Below, piece by piece: positions 25,740 to 35,600 of a stretch of DNA of 64,000 nucleotides. A program made the position numbers and the translations under genes. Origin of the DNA: Acanthacorydalis orientalis (lineage: Eukaryota; Arthropoda; Insecta; Megaloptera; Corydalidae); NCBI GenBank assembly GCA_034766995.1, contig CM068314.1:25769108-25833107 (forward strand), read 5' to 3'. Under the pieces are notes generated by a model. The model worked only from the letters and a program-made list of their open reading frames with translations. It made no database searches and had not been told where the DNA came from. Position 1 is the stretch's first letter, and every line of letters starts with the position of its first letter.

Positions 25740-26110
25740 ATGTTTTCTCGTATAAATTTTTTCGTGAAATAAAATTTCGCGCGTGATAATACTTCATAGA
25801 TTTCATTAAAAATGCCACTTGTGCGCTCAGAATATAATTTTCAGTTCGTGTCGTCTAAGCACACTTTTTTTAGCAGAACCTTGTTGTTCGCCTCGTGTCT
25901 GGGGATATGTACCCTGGCTGGCATCATTTTCGTTTTCGTTGACAGTCAGTGGCAGCGACGCGGCCTCCGCTTGTCAGTCCCAGTCTCTATACGTCTCAAG
26001 GTGTTACAATCACCGCCTTCTTTCATCTTGTCAAAAGGACTTATGAAGTAGATTTTTATTACATATCCTTCCCGTCTGATGTGTTTTAGTTCCTACGCCA
26101 TCAGTATACG
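25740..26110. promoter_or_regulatory. GC-raised island with a small frame
   Basis: CpG-containing patch. A plus frame from ATG 25812 to 26051 (79 codons) has one hydrophobic run, TLLFASCLGICTLAGIIFVFV, that could span a membrane, followed by a basic stretch. A second plus frame overlaps it over the same length, which is expected where G+C is high, so neither is secure. No homology is recognised. Confidence 0.25.
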
Positions 26111-26221
26111 ATGCTGACAGAATGTTCTATTAGTTTTATATGTGCTTGTGAGTTAGTGTGCACAGTATATGTATCCTTTTATATTCATTTTTTATCGAGA
26201 TGGTTCATTTATTAGCAAATC

Positions 26222-26279
26222 ATATATATATATATATATATATCCATACATACATACAGACACACACATACATAAGTAC

Positions 26280-26351
<72 letters not shown>
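26222..26351. repeat. (TA)n(CATA)n(TA)n microsatellite
   Basis: TA, then CATA/CACA units, then about 55 bp of TA. Its right edge abuts the mariner copy. Confidence 0.95.
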
Positions 26352-26352
<1 letters not shown>

Positions 26353-26904
26353 AAAATAATTGCGATTTTTGTTTTCTGAATACTAACTTTATTTCTTTGC
26401 AATGAAAGTATCGTTTCATCATGCTCATATTAATATCATTTTAAAGTGCATTTTTCGGTCTGCATTTTGGTAACATCGACTTTGATTTTATTATTAATTT
26501 TGCTTCAAATTGAGCTATTGAATTAAAGATGGGAAAGAAGCAAATAAGAGCATTTTTCTGTATAAGTTCAAAACGGCCGATAGAGCAGCAGAATCTGCTC
26601 GTAAACTAAACGATGCTTTTGCTGTGGGTACTGTTAAGGAACGTACGGTGCTGCAATGGTGGTTATAAAAATTTCGTGCTGGGGATGAGAGCTTCGAAGA
26701 TGAAGAACATCTCAGGGATCCTTTTTCAATTTATAACGACCAACTGAAAGCATTAGTTGAATCAGAACCACGCGCAACAATTGCTGAAAGTTAGGCGTTA
26801 GCCATCTAATAGCTCTGGAGTACTTAAAACAGGAAAATCAAAAAAGAGAAAAATGTATTATGAATTTGAAGGTCATAAACTGCAATTATTTTTCTACCAA
26901 CCTA

Positions 26905-26905
<1 letters not shown>
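26351..26905 (+). mobile_element. nonautonomous mariner deletion derivative (copy 2)
   Basis: About 555 bp, the same structure as the element at 13.05-13.61 kb in opposite orientation. From GAAAATAATTGCG onward the left end matches copy 1, but the outermost 11 or so bases of the terminal repeat are replaced by the TA microsatellite. The right end is CAATTATTTTTCTACCAACC plus TAA. Coding relics read YKFKTADRAAESARKLNDAF, then GTVKERTVLQWW, a stop, KFRAGDESFEDEEH, NDQLKALVESEPRATIAES and a stop. The catalytic DDD domain is absent, and the junction falls at the same place as in copy 1. TA tracts lie on both sides. Confidence 0.9.

Positions 26906-26907
<2 letters not shown>

Positions 26908-26945
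<38 letters not shown>
26908..26945. repeat. (TA)n microsatellite
   Basis: About 37 bp of TA immediately after the mariner right end. Confidence 0.95.
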
Positions 26946-26948
<3 letters not shown>

Positions 26949-26950
<2 letters not shown>

Positions 26951-27037
26951 TATGATTTGGTAATTTAGTATTGATTTATTATTTTCTTATAATATTTCAA
27001 AATTAAAAATGATGGTTAATTGACATTAAAATCTATG
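26949..27037 (+). repeat. dispersed repeat A, copy 1
   Basis: Near-identical to 28832-28918 over about 88 bp, including the shared string TTTAGTATTGATTTATTATT. It begins directly after the TA tract at 26908-26945. Confidence 0.8.
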
Positions 27038-27039
27038 AA

Positions 27040-28240
27040 TTTTCTTTTATAAGTTGATTAAAAAGACTAACTTTCATGGATTATCATACATTGCAAAAAA
27101 TGGCTTTACTTTGTTTTATTATTTATTAGTAAATTTTTTTTATCCATATTTTTATTATAGAAAAATATATGCTATATTAATTAAATTAATAGTATTTTCG
27201 CATTAGAAATGTAGCTTTATGTTTCTGAACTATTAAAATTATTTATAATGTTACTTTCTTTTTCAAGATGTAAAATATGTAATCACATTTAAAATTTTAG
27301 TCTCAACAACACATCGTATTTTCTCCAGACAAAAGATTCATAAAACTAATATTCTAAAAATGAATATTTTAACAGCAGTCTGATGTTTATTAAATATGTA
27401 TAATTAATGTAAATTAGTAATGAGGACAGTTTTATGGGGTGCTTTAGTCGTAAAATGACACAGAAATATGATTAAGTTGACGCAGTGCAAGAATACGATT
27501 TTTTAGTAACATTTTTATATCCTCGCTTAAAAATTGATGTTATTCGCGTTTTAAAGTTCAGTCAAAGCTTACATTCTACTAAAAGAGTGTAATACTTTGT
27601 TAACTCTATCGTATAGTGACACGATCATGCGTTTAATTACCCGTATGATTCATTTTTGCTGTCAATTTACTACATCACATTATCACAGTTAATATACTGG
27701 TACATATTTTTTTATTATAGTGCCACATCTTAACATTTGATCTTTGAGTCATATGGTTCATATGACTCGTTACCCAGTTATTTAATTTTTTCATATTTAC
27801 CTTGTTGGCGCGTTTAGAATTTTTTAATGTACTTCAATGAAGCAACTTATGGGTTGAAATATATTAAGATTTATGTAATTATAAATAAATATTAAGAAAA
27901 CAGATTTATAAATATATAAAAAACTGAAACAAAAAGCTTATCTATATTAAATTTAAGTTCTTATTTCCTTTTTAAATGGAAAAATATGTTTATAAAATAG
28001 TCTTTTTTAATGTGTTGTACGTTTTTTACATTATTTGAGAGAGAAGTGCCTTTATTTAAAAATAATTTACATAGTTCATGTTTTCTTTTTCTACAAAATC
28101 AAATGTCGTGTATATTTTGCAAATGTGAGTAAAAGGTAATTGGTTTTTCTACGTCAATATGTATTTGATGCTAACGGCAAAAATATAACTTCAAAGTACT
28201 TTATTTGTTCAGCATAAAATTTTATAATTTCTATTTACAT
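27040..28240. other. AT-rich desert, no gene seen
   Basis: Noncoding. Contains the GAGTCATATG inverted repeat (27746-27768). Confidence 0.5.
27746..27768. repeat. inverted repeat, 10-bp arms, 3-nt loop
   Basis: GAGTCATATG, loop GTT, CATATGACTC. The left arm with the preceding T contains TGAGTCA, an AP-1-type core, and each arm carries CATATG. Confidence 0.85.
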
Positions 28241-28248
28241 ATATTTGT

Positions 28249-28310
28249 ATATATATATATACACATACATACATACACACTCGTATACACATACATACAT
28301 ACATATATCA
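28249..28310. repeat. (TA)n with CATA/CACA units
   Basis: Short TA tract followed by CATA and ACAC units. Confidence 0.85.
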
Positions 28311-28330
28311 GCTCTTATCTATTCATATTC

Positions 28331-28332
<2 letters not shown>

Positions 28333-28366
<34 letters not shown>

Positions 28367-28367
28367 G
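28333..28367. repeat. (TA)n(CA)n microsatellite
   Basis: About 28 bp of TA then ACACAC. Confidence 0.9.
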
Positions 28368-28567
28368 ATCATTCTGTTTATTTATTAACAACGAAGAACG
28401 AAATATTAACATATTAAATAATTGATATAATTTCTTTATATTTTCAAAACGTACGTATAAAACAATCTTTCTGGCTATTTTGGCATTCGATCAGATCTTT
28501 TTTCCTTATATAAATCAAAAGCAACGAGCGTATAAAACAGTGGATGAATTCAGACTGAACATTGTAT

Positions 28568-28618
28568 GCATTTGGCAACAAAATCTCAGATTTATCATTA
28601 CTAGATAATGCCAAATGC
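28568..28618. repeat. inverted repeat, 10-bp arms
   Basis: GCATTTGGCA and TGCCAAATGC are exact complements separated by 31 bases. Confidence 0.8.
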
Positions 28619-28831
28619 GAGGTTAATGCCCTTGAATTGGTTTGTGTCTGGATAGTATTTGCAGTTTAATGTATATTTTAATTAGTTTGGAATTTTATGT
28701 TTTTATAGTATGCGCTCTTTATGAGTGTATTTTCAATTTATTTCATTACGAATTAAATGAACTATATTGAAGTTAATTTAGATTTCTATTAACGATTTAA
28801 TTATTGTCGGATTGTATATCTTGTTCAGACT

Positions 28832-28918
28832 TGTATGATTTAGCAATTTAGTATTGATTTATTATTTTCTTGTAATTTTTTAAAATTAAAAATGATTGTA
28901 TATTCATATTAAAATCTA
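28832..28918 (+). repeat. dispersed repeat A, copy 2
   Basis: Partner of 26949-27037, same orientation, 1.9 kb downstream. It has no TA tract at its left edge. Confidence 0.8.
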
Positions 28919-29570
28919 TTATTAAAATATATCAATATAAATCTATATATAAATAAATCTATATATCATATTATTTTAGCAAGCATAAAATATTTACGAA
29001 ACATATATGCTAGTTTGAAATTCATTGATGTTAGTACTCATTTTAACGCTTTCGATCAATAATTACTATAAACTAATTTACAAGTTTTAATTCTACTTTA
29101 TTAATAAATAAAAACATTGGTCGATATCTCGCAATAACATAATTAAATCTTATTATAACTTGATTATTTGAAAAAAATTAAATTAATGATAATATATCTT
29201 AATGCTTATAAAAAAAAATATTTTTTATGTATTAGTATTTTATGCTTCAAAATAAATGTCAGTGTGTATCTCTGATGTACACGTATTTATTTTTCCTTCT
29301 AATTCATTATTCTTTAAAGAATTTATTCCAGTAATTTATTTTTTTATAAAAAACAAATATTGTCTTTTGACGACAACTTAAATGTTTTAGAATTCATAAC
29401 GTGACTCGAGAAGTGTTTCGGTATCACAGCTTAGTAAATAGCTGAACAAAATAACACAGACGTTGCTGTACATTTGACCTTAAGCATATATGACCTTAGC
29501 TTTGCTCTTTACATAGTACAGGTTCGATGAAAGTTAAAACGTTAATATTTAAACAGTGTTATTCTCTTGT

Positions 29571-29574
<4 letters not shown>

Positions 29575-29618
<44 letters not shown>

Positions 29619-29634
29619 CACACACACATATATA
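29575..29634. repeat. (TA)n(CA)n microsatellite
   Basis: TA of about 37 bp, then CACACA, then TA. Confidence 0.95.
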
Positions 29635-29780
29635 CTTATTACTAATTACTATATAAGGAGTATATATGTATTTTTTATTTTAAAGTAAGATTAAATTTTG
29701 TTGCCTATTTGAATAAGTATCTATTTTACATGGTAAATGTATTATAAAAAAAGAATTACGTTATAATGTTAAGTCTCCTT

Positions 29781-29797
29781 TTCTCTCTCTCTCTCTC

Positions 29798-29853
<56 letters not shown>

Positions 29854-29860
29854 AATATAT
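29781..29860. repeat. (TC)n(TA)n compound microsatellite
   Basis: About 18 bp of TC followed by about 48 bp of TA. Confidence 0.95.
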
Positions 29861-30896
29861 AGGCCTGTGTGTGTGAACCTTTCCTGATTAATAGTTTGTT
29901 TACATTACATTTATTAAAAAAAGTGGTATTGTATTACCAAATGTGAGCATATAGGTTTCAATTAAATTTTGTCCAAAATGAAACTGAATCGTGCACACAT
30001 ATTGTAACAAATTGTTACAAACACATTGAACTTTTCTTCATTTCCGCATTTTTGTTATTCAACGTACAATATATGAAACAATGTCATGTTAAACATATTT
30101 TTTAGGAAAACGTAAACTCTGTCGATAGTCACGTCACGGCGAGTTTTAAATTTATAAGTAAACACAATTGTGGCGTGATGAAAATTGAGAAATGTTACGA
30201 CGCTTTTGTCATAAAAATATTTTTAATTCTATATACGCATTTTGATTGTGATGATAATAAGGGATGACAATTATGTCACCATGCTCGGTAGGTTTAATTT
30301 AAAAAGAGAAACTTTTCACATTTGACATTACAAATTTCATTTTAGTTTTGAATGTAGTTAGAACACTGACATTTTGATATTAAATTTATTTTTGTATTTC
30401 AATTTATTTTGCTGTTTGAAATATTATTTATTATATTATATTCATTTACAAATTGAATCATTTCAAATCATTTAATAATAAGATAATATTTTGAATGAAA
30501 TCTCAAGTCGGTTTTAATGTAATTAAACTATATAAAGTTACTTGTTATTTTTATATTTATTTTTCTCATAGAAGCAGTTTATAATTCATTTTCATACAAC
30601 AAATGTAGTTTCTGTTATGCAGTTTTAATTACAATTATAATTAAATGCTAACTGCACAATGAAATGTATCAAACGATACAGATTTGTAAAGTGTAATTAA
30701 ATGTTTCCTTGTTAAATTCTATAAATAAAATGAGCAAAATCTGCATACATAGAAATTTATAGTCTGTTAATTTTTTAATATAAAATTGATACACATTTAA
30801 GTGTTTTTTTTATGTAAAAATATATATAATAAAAGTTCTATATCAATTTTTATGCTCTCTCAAAAATTCAAATTTATTATTAATACATACATATAT

Positions 30897-30898
30897 AA

Positions 30899-30935
<37 letters not shown>
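30897..30935. repeat. (AC)n(AT)n microsatellite
   Basis: AC tract followed by about 22 bp of AT. Confidence 0.95.
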
Positions 30936-31053
30936 ATATTTAATTTTATTATCCATTGATGTATGTGTATATGTTCAGTAGTTAAATGATACAAGATATA
31001 TAGCACATGTCAAATTGGGAACTTTCATCAAGATTTCATCATATTTACTTTCC

Positions 31054-31271
31054 TTAAGAAATGTTCAATTCATTCGTTGTTTCTACGAAAACATTGTTAT
31101 GTTTGTACTGGAATTTAATTTTAACATCCACATTGTGCTCCATGATTGATTCGATGCCAATCATATTTCGTTGTTCGAAATTTAATTTTCCGATACTGTT
31201 CGTTATTTCATTGGCTCTTAAATATTTTATCAATAACTCCAAGTTAATTCTGAAGCTTATATACTGTTCCC
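31054..31271 (-). CDS. candidate terminal coding exon, unknown product
   Basis: About 72 minus-strand codons with a protein-like mix of charged and hydrophobic residues (EQYISFRINLELLIKYLRAN, IGKLNFEQRNMIGIESIM, VDVKIKFQYKHNNVF), ending TAA at 31056-31054. CAATAG (AG at 31273-31272) could be the acceptor, with CTAAT about 20 bases before it as a branch point. AATAAA lies about 104 bases beyond the stop (30950-30945). The alternating hydrophobic pattern of VDVKIKFQYKHNNVFVE suggests beta strands. An upstream ATG at 31281 would allow a 75-residue small protein instead. I recognise no family. The overlapping plus frame is hydrophobic and looks like its shadow. Confidence 0.35.
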
Positions 31272-31355
31272 CTATTGACATATGAAATTAGTTACTGATC
31301 TGAAATGCGATTACTAAAAATATGTTTTTTTAGGAATTGTTGAATGAAATTCATG

Positions 31356-31383
31356 TCTCTATGTATCAAGAGATACATAGAGA
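31356..31383. repeat. hairpin, 12-bp arms, 4-nt loop
   Basis: TCTCTATGTATC, loop AAGA, GATACATAGAGA, perfect arms, just left of a TA microsatellite. Confidence 0.85.
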
Positions 31384-31391
31384 TACATACA

Positions 31392-31401
31392 CATATATAT
31401 A

Positions 31402-31437
<36 letters not shown>
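31392..31437. repeat. (TA)n microsatellite
   Basis: TA with one TTTA break, about 46 bp. Confidence 0.95.
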
Positions 31438-31439
<2 letters not shown>

Positions 31440-31440
<1 letters not shown>

Positions 31441-32100
31441 TTTTTTTTGCATGTAAAGAATTTTATTTTAATATTATTGCTTGTTTGTAATTAAAATATT
31501 ATAACATTTATTCGTAGTGTTTTTTATAAGTTCATATTCTAAATGTGGTTTTAAATTCAGCAATTATTTTATAATCAAAATCATTCTTTGTAATTATTTA
31601 TTCGATTGGCAAGTAAAAAAGGTATTTGGAAGAGTTATTAAAATATTGGTATTAAAAAAATATTTTAATAGATACATAGGTTTTAACATGTTTACAGGCG
31701 ATATTTATTTTATTATTCGACAAAAAATATATAAAATTAAAAAACGTATAAGGCATCATTTATCAATGGATTTATTACAGTATTATTCAGCTGATCAGGT
31801 TTTTGATTATAAATTATAGAAAGTATAGCATTACCATAATTATAAATAGGTAAAAATTAAAAAAAATAATTTGATAATGTAGCTATCCGTATATTTTTTT
31901 CGCTTTCTTATGATTTAAATATTAAAGTGTATGAGTGTTGTATTCGAATCTGGATTATACATTTTATACTTTTGTAGTTTAAATGTATGTTTGTGTCTAA
32001 CTATTAATCAATTTAATTAATTAGCAACATAGGGATTTTCTAAATTATAATTAAAGTTCTAGTACATAAATAAAAAAGAGAATGTAAATATAAATACTTA
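31440..32100. other. AT-rich, no gene seen
   Basis: A 100-codon plus frame at 31517-31819 is Phe/Ile/Lys-rich with no domain. I treat it as random. Confidence 0.45.
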
Positions 32101-32107
32101 ATTTTTA

Positions 32108-32109
<2 letters not shown>

Positions 32110-32142
<33 letters not shown>
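32110..32142. repeat. (TA)n microsatellite
   Basis: About 25 bp of TA then GTATG. Confidence 0.9.
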
Positions 32143-32179
32143 AAAGTAGATAAAATACTTTTGTGTGAATGTATGTTGA

Positions 32180-32345
32180 ACAGAAAAAAAATTAATAGAA
32201 TATCCATTAATTAACAAACTTAGAATTTTTATAAAGAATTTTCACAAAATCCAGAAAGATCATACTTCAAAACCACAAAAGTTAGCATAAAATATTTCTA
32301 CAATGATTTTAGCTTTTGATCTACATATAGATTATTATACTTGAT
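32180..32345 (+). repeat. dispersed repeat B, copy 1
   Basis: Shares AGCATAAAATATTTCTACAA and flanking sequence on both sides with 35445-35600. The similarity runs from the poly-A-rich left part to ATCTACATATAGA. It lies just right of a TA tract, like its partner. Confidence 0.8.
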
Positions 32346-32773
32346 TCACAATATAAATTACGCTCGTTTATATTAAACTCTTCGTTGTAAAACAAGTCCT
32401 GTGTATAAGTAAATAAAATAAAACTGAAGGCTGCAAACTAAAATGAAATGAAAACATGGCAATTTTTAAAAAAAAAATATTTTTAATTAATTCCTGTGTC
32501 ATTTAAAAATAATCAGCTTATATGGAAGTAGATGTGTAAACACTGTATCTGTGCTTGCCTTTAAATTGGAAACCTTATACATCATCGCTGTAAAAAATCC
32601 CTTTGTTGCTTGCTGTAGCATGCTTTCGTCATGTTTGGTGAATTTCAGTTTTGTGCTGGTAAAAATATGTCCTCACATAACGAAAGAGTACACGAATAAG
32701 GGGTAATAATTTATGAATAAACACTAAGGTTTGGGTACATATAAACGAGAGCCTTAGCTGTGATCCTGTGTGG

Positions 32774-32774
<1 letters not shown>

Positions 32775-32820
<46 letters not shown>
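32775..32820. repeat. (TA)n microsatellite
   Basis: About 46 bp of TA with one GTA interruption. Confidence 0.95.
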
Positions 32821-33106
32821 AGGGCTGGATGAAAATTTAACCGAGTTGAATTTTTTATACTTGGTCTAGTCTTTTGAGCTGCTGGGTCAAGTAAAATAGT
32901 GTAAAGAACAAGTTTTTATCCTGAATGTTCGATATGTGTGCGCAACATAGCACAGCTTTTTAAATTCACGACATATCTCACCCGTGTTCTCTGACGTGAT
33001 TTATTTCCTCTTTGATTATTTTATGAAAAAAGGAAGAATTTATTATGCGTTTCCTCTTCGTGAGTTATGTGTCCTGATAACGTTACGTATTCCTGTCATT
33101 TGATAC

Positions 33107-33108
<2 letters not shown>

Positions 33109-33168
<60 letters not shown>

Positions 33169-33170
33169 TA
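33109..33170. repeat. (TA)n(CA)n microsatellite
   Basis: 50 bp of TA then CACACACA. Confidence 0.95.
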
Positions 33171-33408
33171 CAAAAATGAATATGAAATAGATTCATTGTT
33201 GAGTAAATATTATTTAATATAGTATTAATAAATAACAAAGGTTTCTGTAAGTTTATTTCATTGAAATAATTGAAATTCATTTCATAATAATTTTATCAAA
33301 AATAATTTTTATATAAAAAGTGTGGTATTTATACGATATAATGTGGTTAGCTGATTTTCATAAATGAGGAAAATATTCTATTAATTTTATTCGTTGTCAG
33401 GACGATAT

Positions 33409-33411
<3 letters not shown>

Positions 33412-33468
<57 letters not shown>

Positions 33469-33473
33469 GTATA
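33412..33473. repeat. (AT)n microsatellite
   Basis: 50 bp of AT ending in GTATATG units. Confidence 0.95.
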
Positions 33474-33571
33474 TTGGTTGGGAAACACAGAAAATAATTA
33501 AGAAAAAAGTGGTTTCTAGTGGATAATAAAATATGTGTAAATATAAGTAAATAAATGTATTTATAACAAAC

Positions 33572-33574
<3 letters not shown>

Positions 33575-33615
<41 letters not shown>
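33575..33615. repeat. (TA)n microsatellite
   Basis: About 41 bp of TA. Confidence 0.95.
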
Positions 33616-33617
<2 letters not shown>

Positions 33618-33972
33618 CAATATTGTAAATTTGTATACGTTTATTTTCTTGGTCAATATTTATTTTATGTTGTATTCACAAAGCACAAATTATTTATATA
33701 TGGCTTTTGTAAAGTTTTGTATTACCATATCCTTAATACAAGGGATTTATAAAATCGTCTCGTATTAAGTTACAAGTGTTATCGTTAAAATTTTCAATGA
33801 ATTTGTTTTTTATTTCAGTGGGAAATTTATTAATATAAACGTTAATAAGTGAAGCATATATCAATGAAAATAATCATCTACTTAAATTTCGATTTTTGCG
33901 ACTCGTTTTAATTATTTTTTATATTTGAAAGCATAAGTATATAATTATGAATTGTTTTTATTTTATAAGTTA

Positions 33973-33974
<2 letters not shown>

Positions 33975-34028
<54 letters not shown>

Positions 34029-34067
34029 GTATGCTTTTATGTATGTATTTATACACACACACACACA
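33975..34067. repeat. (TA)n ... (AC)n microsatellite
   Basis: About 50 bp of TA, a short spacer, then AC repeats at 34051-34067. Confidence 0.95.
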
Positions 34068-34119
34068 CTTTTGAAAGGTATACTTTATACTACAAACAAA
34101 AGGATTCATCATAGCGTAT

Positions 34120-34610
34120 TCACGACAGCTTCTTATATGCGCCTTCCTCTACAATGACGATGGTCTCCGAGTCCCAGGAGCACACAATTACTGTTAATTC
34201 GCCGCTCTAAAATAAAAGATGGCTGGCGTGGAGGAATTGAATTTTCCAGTCATAACACATTTATCGGATTATCATAAATTAGGTCGATGCGCGCAAGCTC
34301 TAGCGCCATCTGCAAGAAGTGGCGTGCGCGCCTCTGCGACTGATGTCGAGGGATGAAGAACTCTGCAGGGGCGTCGGTGTGTGTCGGGATGGATTCCAGG
34401 GGTTAAATTACTCTAATGCCTCATTCATATGCGGCTCGAATGATCGGACGCCATGTTGTGGCTATGATGAATATTTAATATTTGGGCTGCGTCTTCGATT
34501 CTCGCGAGAAGAAATATTGTTCATAAAGATTATCATCGCCCGGGTTGATGGTAGCGGTTGTATGCTGAAACGAAATTGCCTTTCGTTCTTGTCTCATTTT
34601 TGTTAGTTTT
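34120..34610 (+). promoter_or_regulatory. promoter-like GC island
   Basis: CpG-rich patch with AAAAGATGGCTGGCG (34215-34229), close to the YY1/TISU motif, and TAGCGCCATCTGCAAG (34301-34316), which fits the insect CTCF-type core AGATGGCGCTA on the minus strand. GACGCCATGTTG lies at 34448-34459. An ATG inside the first motif opens 45 codons beginning MAGVEELNFPVITHLSDYHK and closing at 34356. A second plus frame of about 95 codons covers 34319-34606 without a domain. A promoter with 5' leader is the simplest reading, with the direction inferred from the TISU-like ATG. Confidence 0.4.
34219..34356 (+). CDS. short frame with TISU-like start, possible uORF or first exon
   Basis: 45 codons from an ATG in AAGATGGCTGG context. 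The first 20 residues are an ordinary N-terminal sequence. A splice donor is not obvious; GGTCGAT at about 34282 is weak. No homology recognised. Confidence 0.2.
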   Translation: MAGVEELNFPVITHLSDYHKLGRCAQALAPSARSGVRASATDVEG

Positions 34611-35340
34611 TCTATATCGAAATTTTTTTGCATGTTTCGACGGAAAAATTACTTGTCAAACTTATCGCTTGATTATTCATGCTCAATCTTCTTGGAACTA
34701 AAATAAAAATTGGTTTTAAATAAGATTACGCGTATAAGTGTTTACTATTACAGTCCGAAAATGAATTTTATATTTTTATGTCTATGGTGGTATCGCAACA
34801 TTGATTTTCATATTTTTTTCTTATAATTTTTCATATATGAAATATAAAATCGGAATTTAAATTTTATCTTTCACTTTGTTTATGGTAATTTTGTTAAAAA
34901 ATTTTTTTTTCTTTTAAATGTAAGTTTTTGCATATTTACTTTATATATTTACTCTTTTTATATTTACTTAGAGTCTCATGCACAAATATTTATTAATTTA
35001 CATAACATGAATGCAATAAAAGTATAGTTGAATCAAAAATAATAAATATGATATAAATATATGCTTGTAATTTTTATTTAATGACTATATTTTTTAATAT
35101 AATTCTATATTTTATACATTTTATAAATTTTAAAATAATTTATTGAAAGTATATTTAAAATTAAGAATTATAACAAAATTATCTTTATTTGAATGTTATT
35201 AAAATTACAAAATATTTATAATGATATTTTTATGTACAGAAATATATTTTTCATTAAAGTATTAACTAAGTCTACATATTCGTAACGTAAAATAATAATT
35301 GTATAGAAATCATAATAATAAGACCAAATCTTCAAACAAA

Positions 35341-35364
35341 TACATACACATACATACATATGTG

Positions 35365-35439
<75 letters not shown>
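35341..35439. repeat. (TACA)n(TA)n compound microsatellite
   Basis: ACATAC units, then two TA tracts separated by TTTG. Confidence 0.95.
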
Positions 35440-35444
35440 TAATA

Positions 35445-35600
35445 AAAAAATATTTAGTAAAATATCTATTTATTAACTAGGAAATATTTATAAAATGTTT
35501 TCGCAAGTCCCCAAGTTCTAACTTCAAAACACAAAAATTAGCATAAAATATTTCTACAATGATTCCGTGTTTATCTACACATAGACTATTTATTTCTAAT
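35445..35600 (+). repeat. dispersed repeat B, copy 2
   Basis: Homologue of 32180-32345 in the same orientation. Core strings ACTTCAAAAC, TTAGCATAAAATATTTCTAC and ATCTACACATAGACTATT match with few differences. It begins right after the TA tract ending at 35439. Confidence 0.8.

Larger units (their letters stand above)
20740..25740. other. AT-rich desert, no gene seen
   Basis: Five kilobases of AT-rich sequence with microsatellites and one odd segment at 24.74-25.15 kb listed separately. No exon or RNA gene could be supported. Confidence 0.5.
28920..31050. other. AT-rich desert, no gene seen
   Basis: Noncoding. 29400-29540 is slightly less AT-rich and carries two TGACCTTA strings (29475 and 29491). 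30.1-30.3 kb is similar without structure. Confidence 0.5.
32350..34110. other. no gene seen
   Basis: AT-rich with five TA microsatellites. 32820-33080 is less AT-rich and begins AGGGCTGGATG directly after a TA tract. It contains no open frame. Confidence 0.45.

Noticed and set aside
28568..28618. Hairpin as a microRNA precursor
   Set aside because: Only 10 paired bases with a 31-base loop.
31517..31819. 100-codon plus frame
   Set aside because: Phe/Ile/Lys/Tyr-rich composition as expected from random AT-rich DNA.
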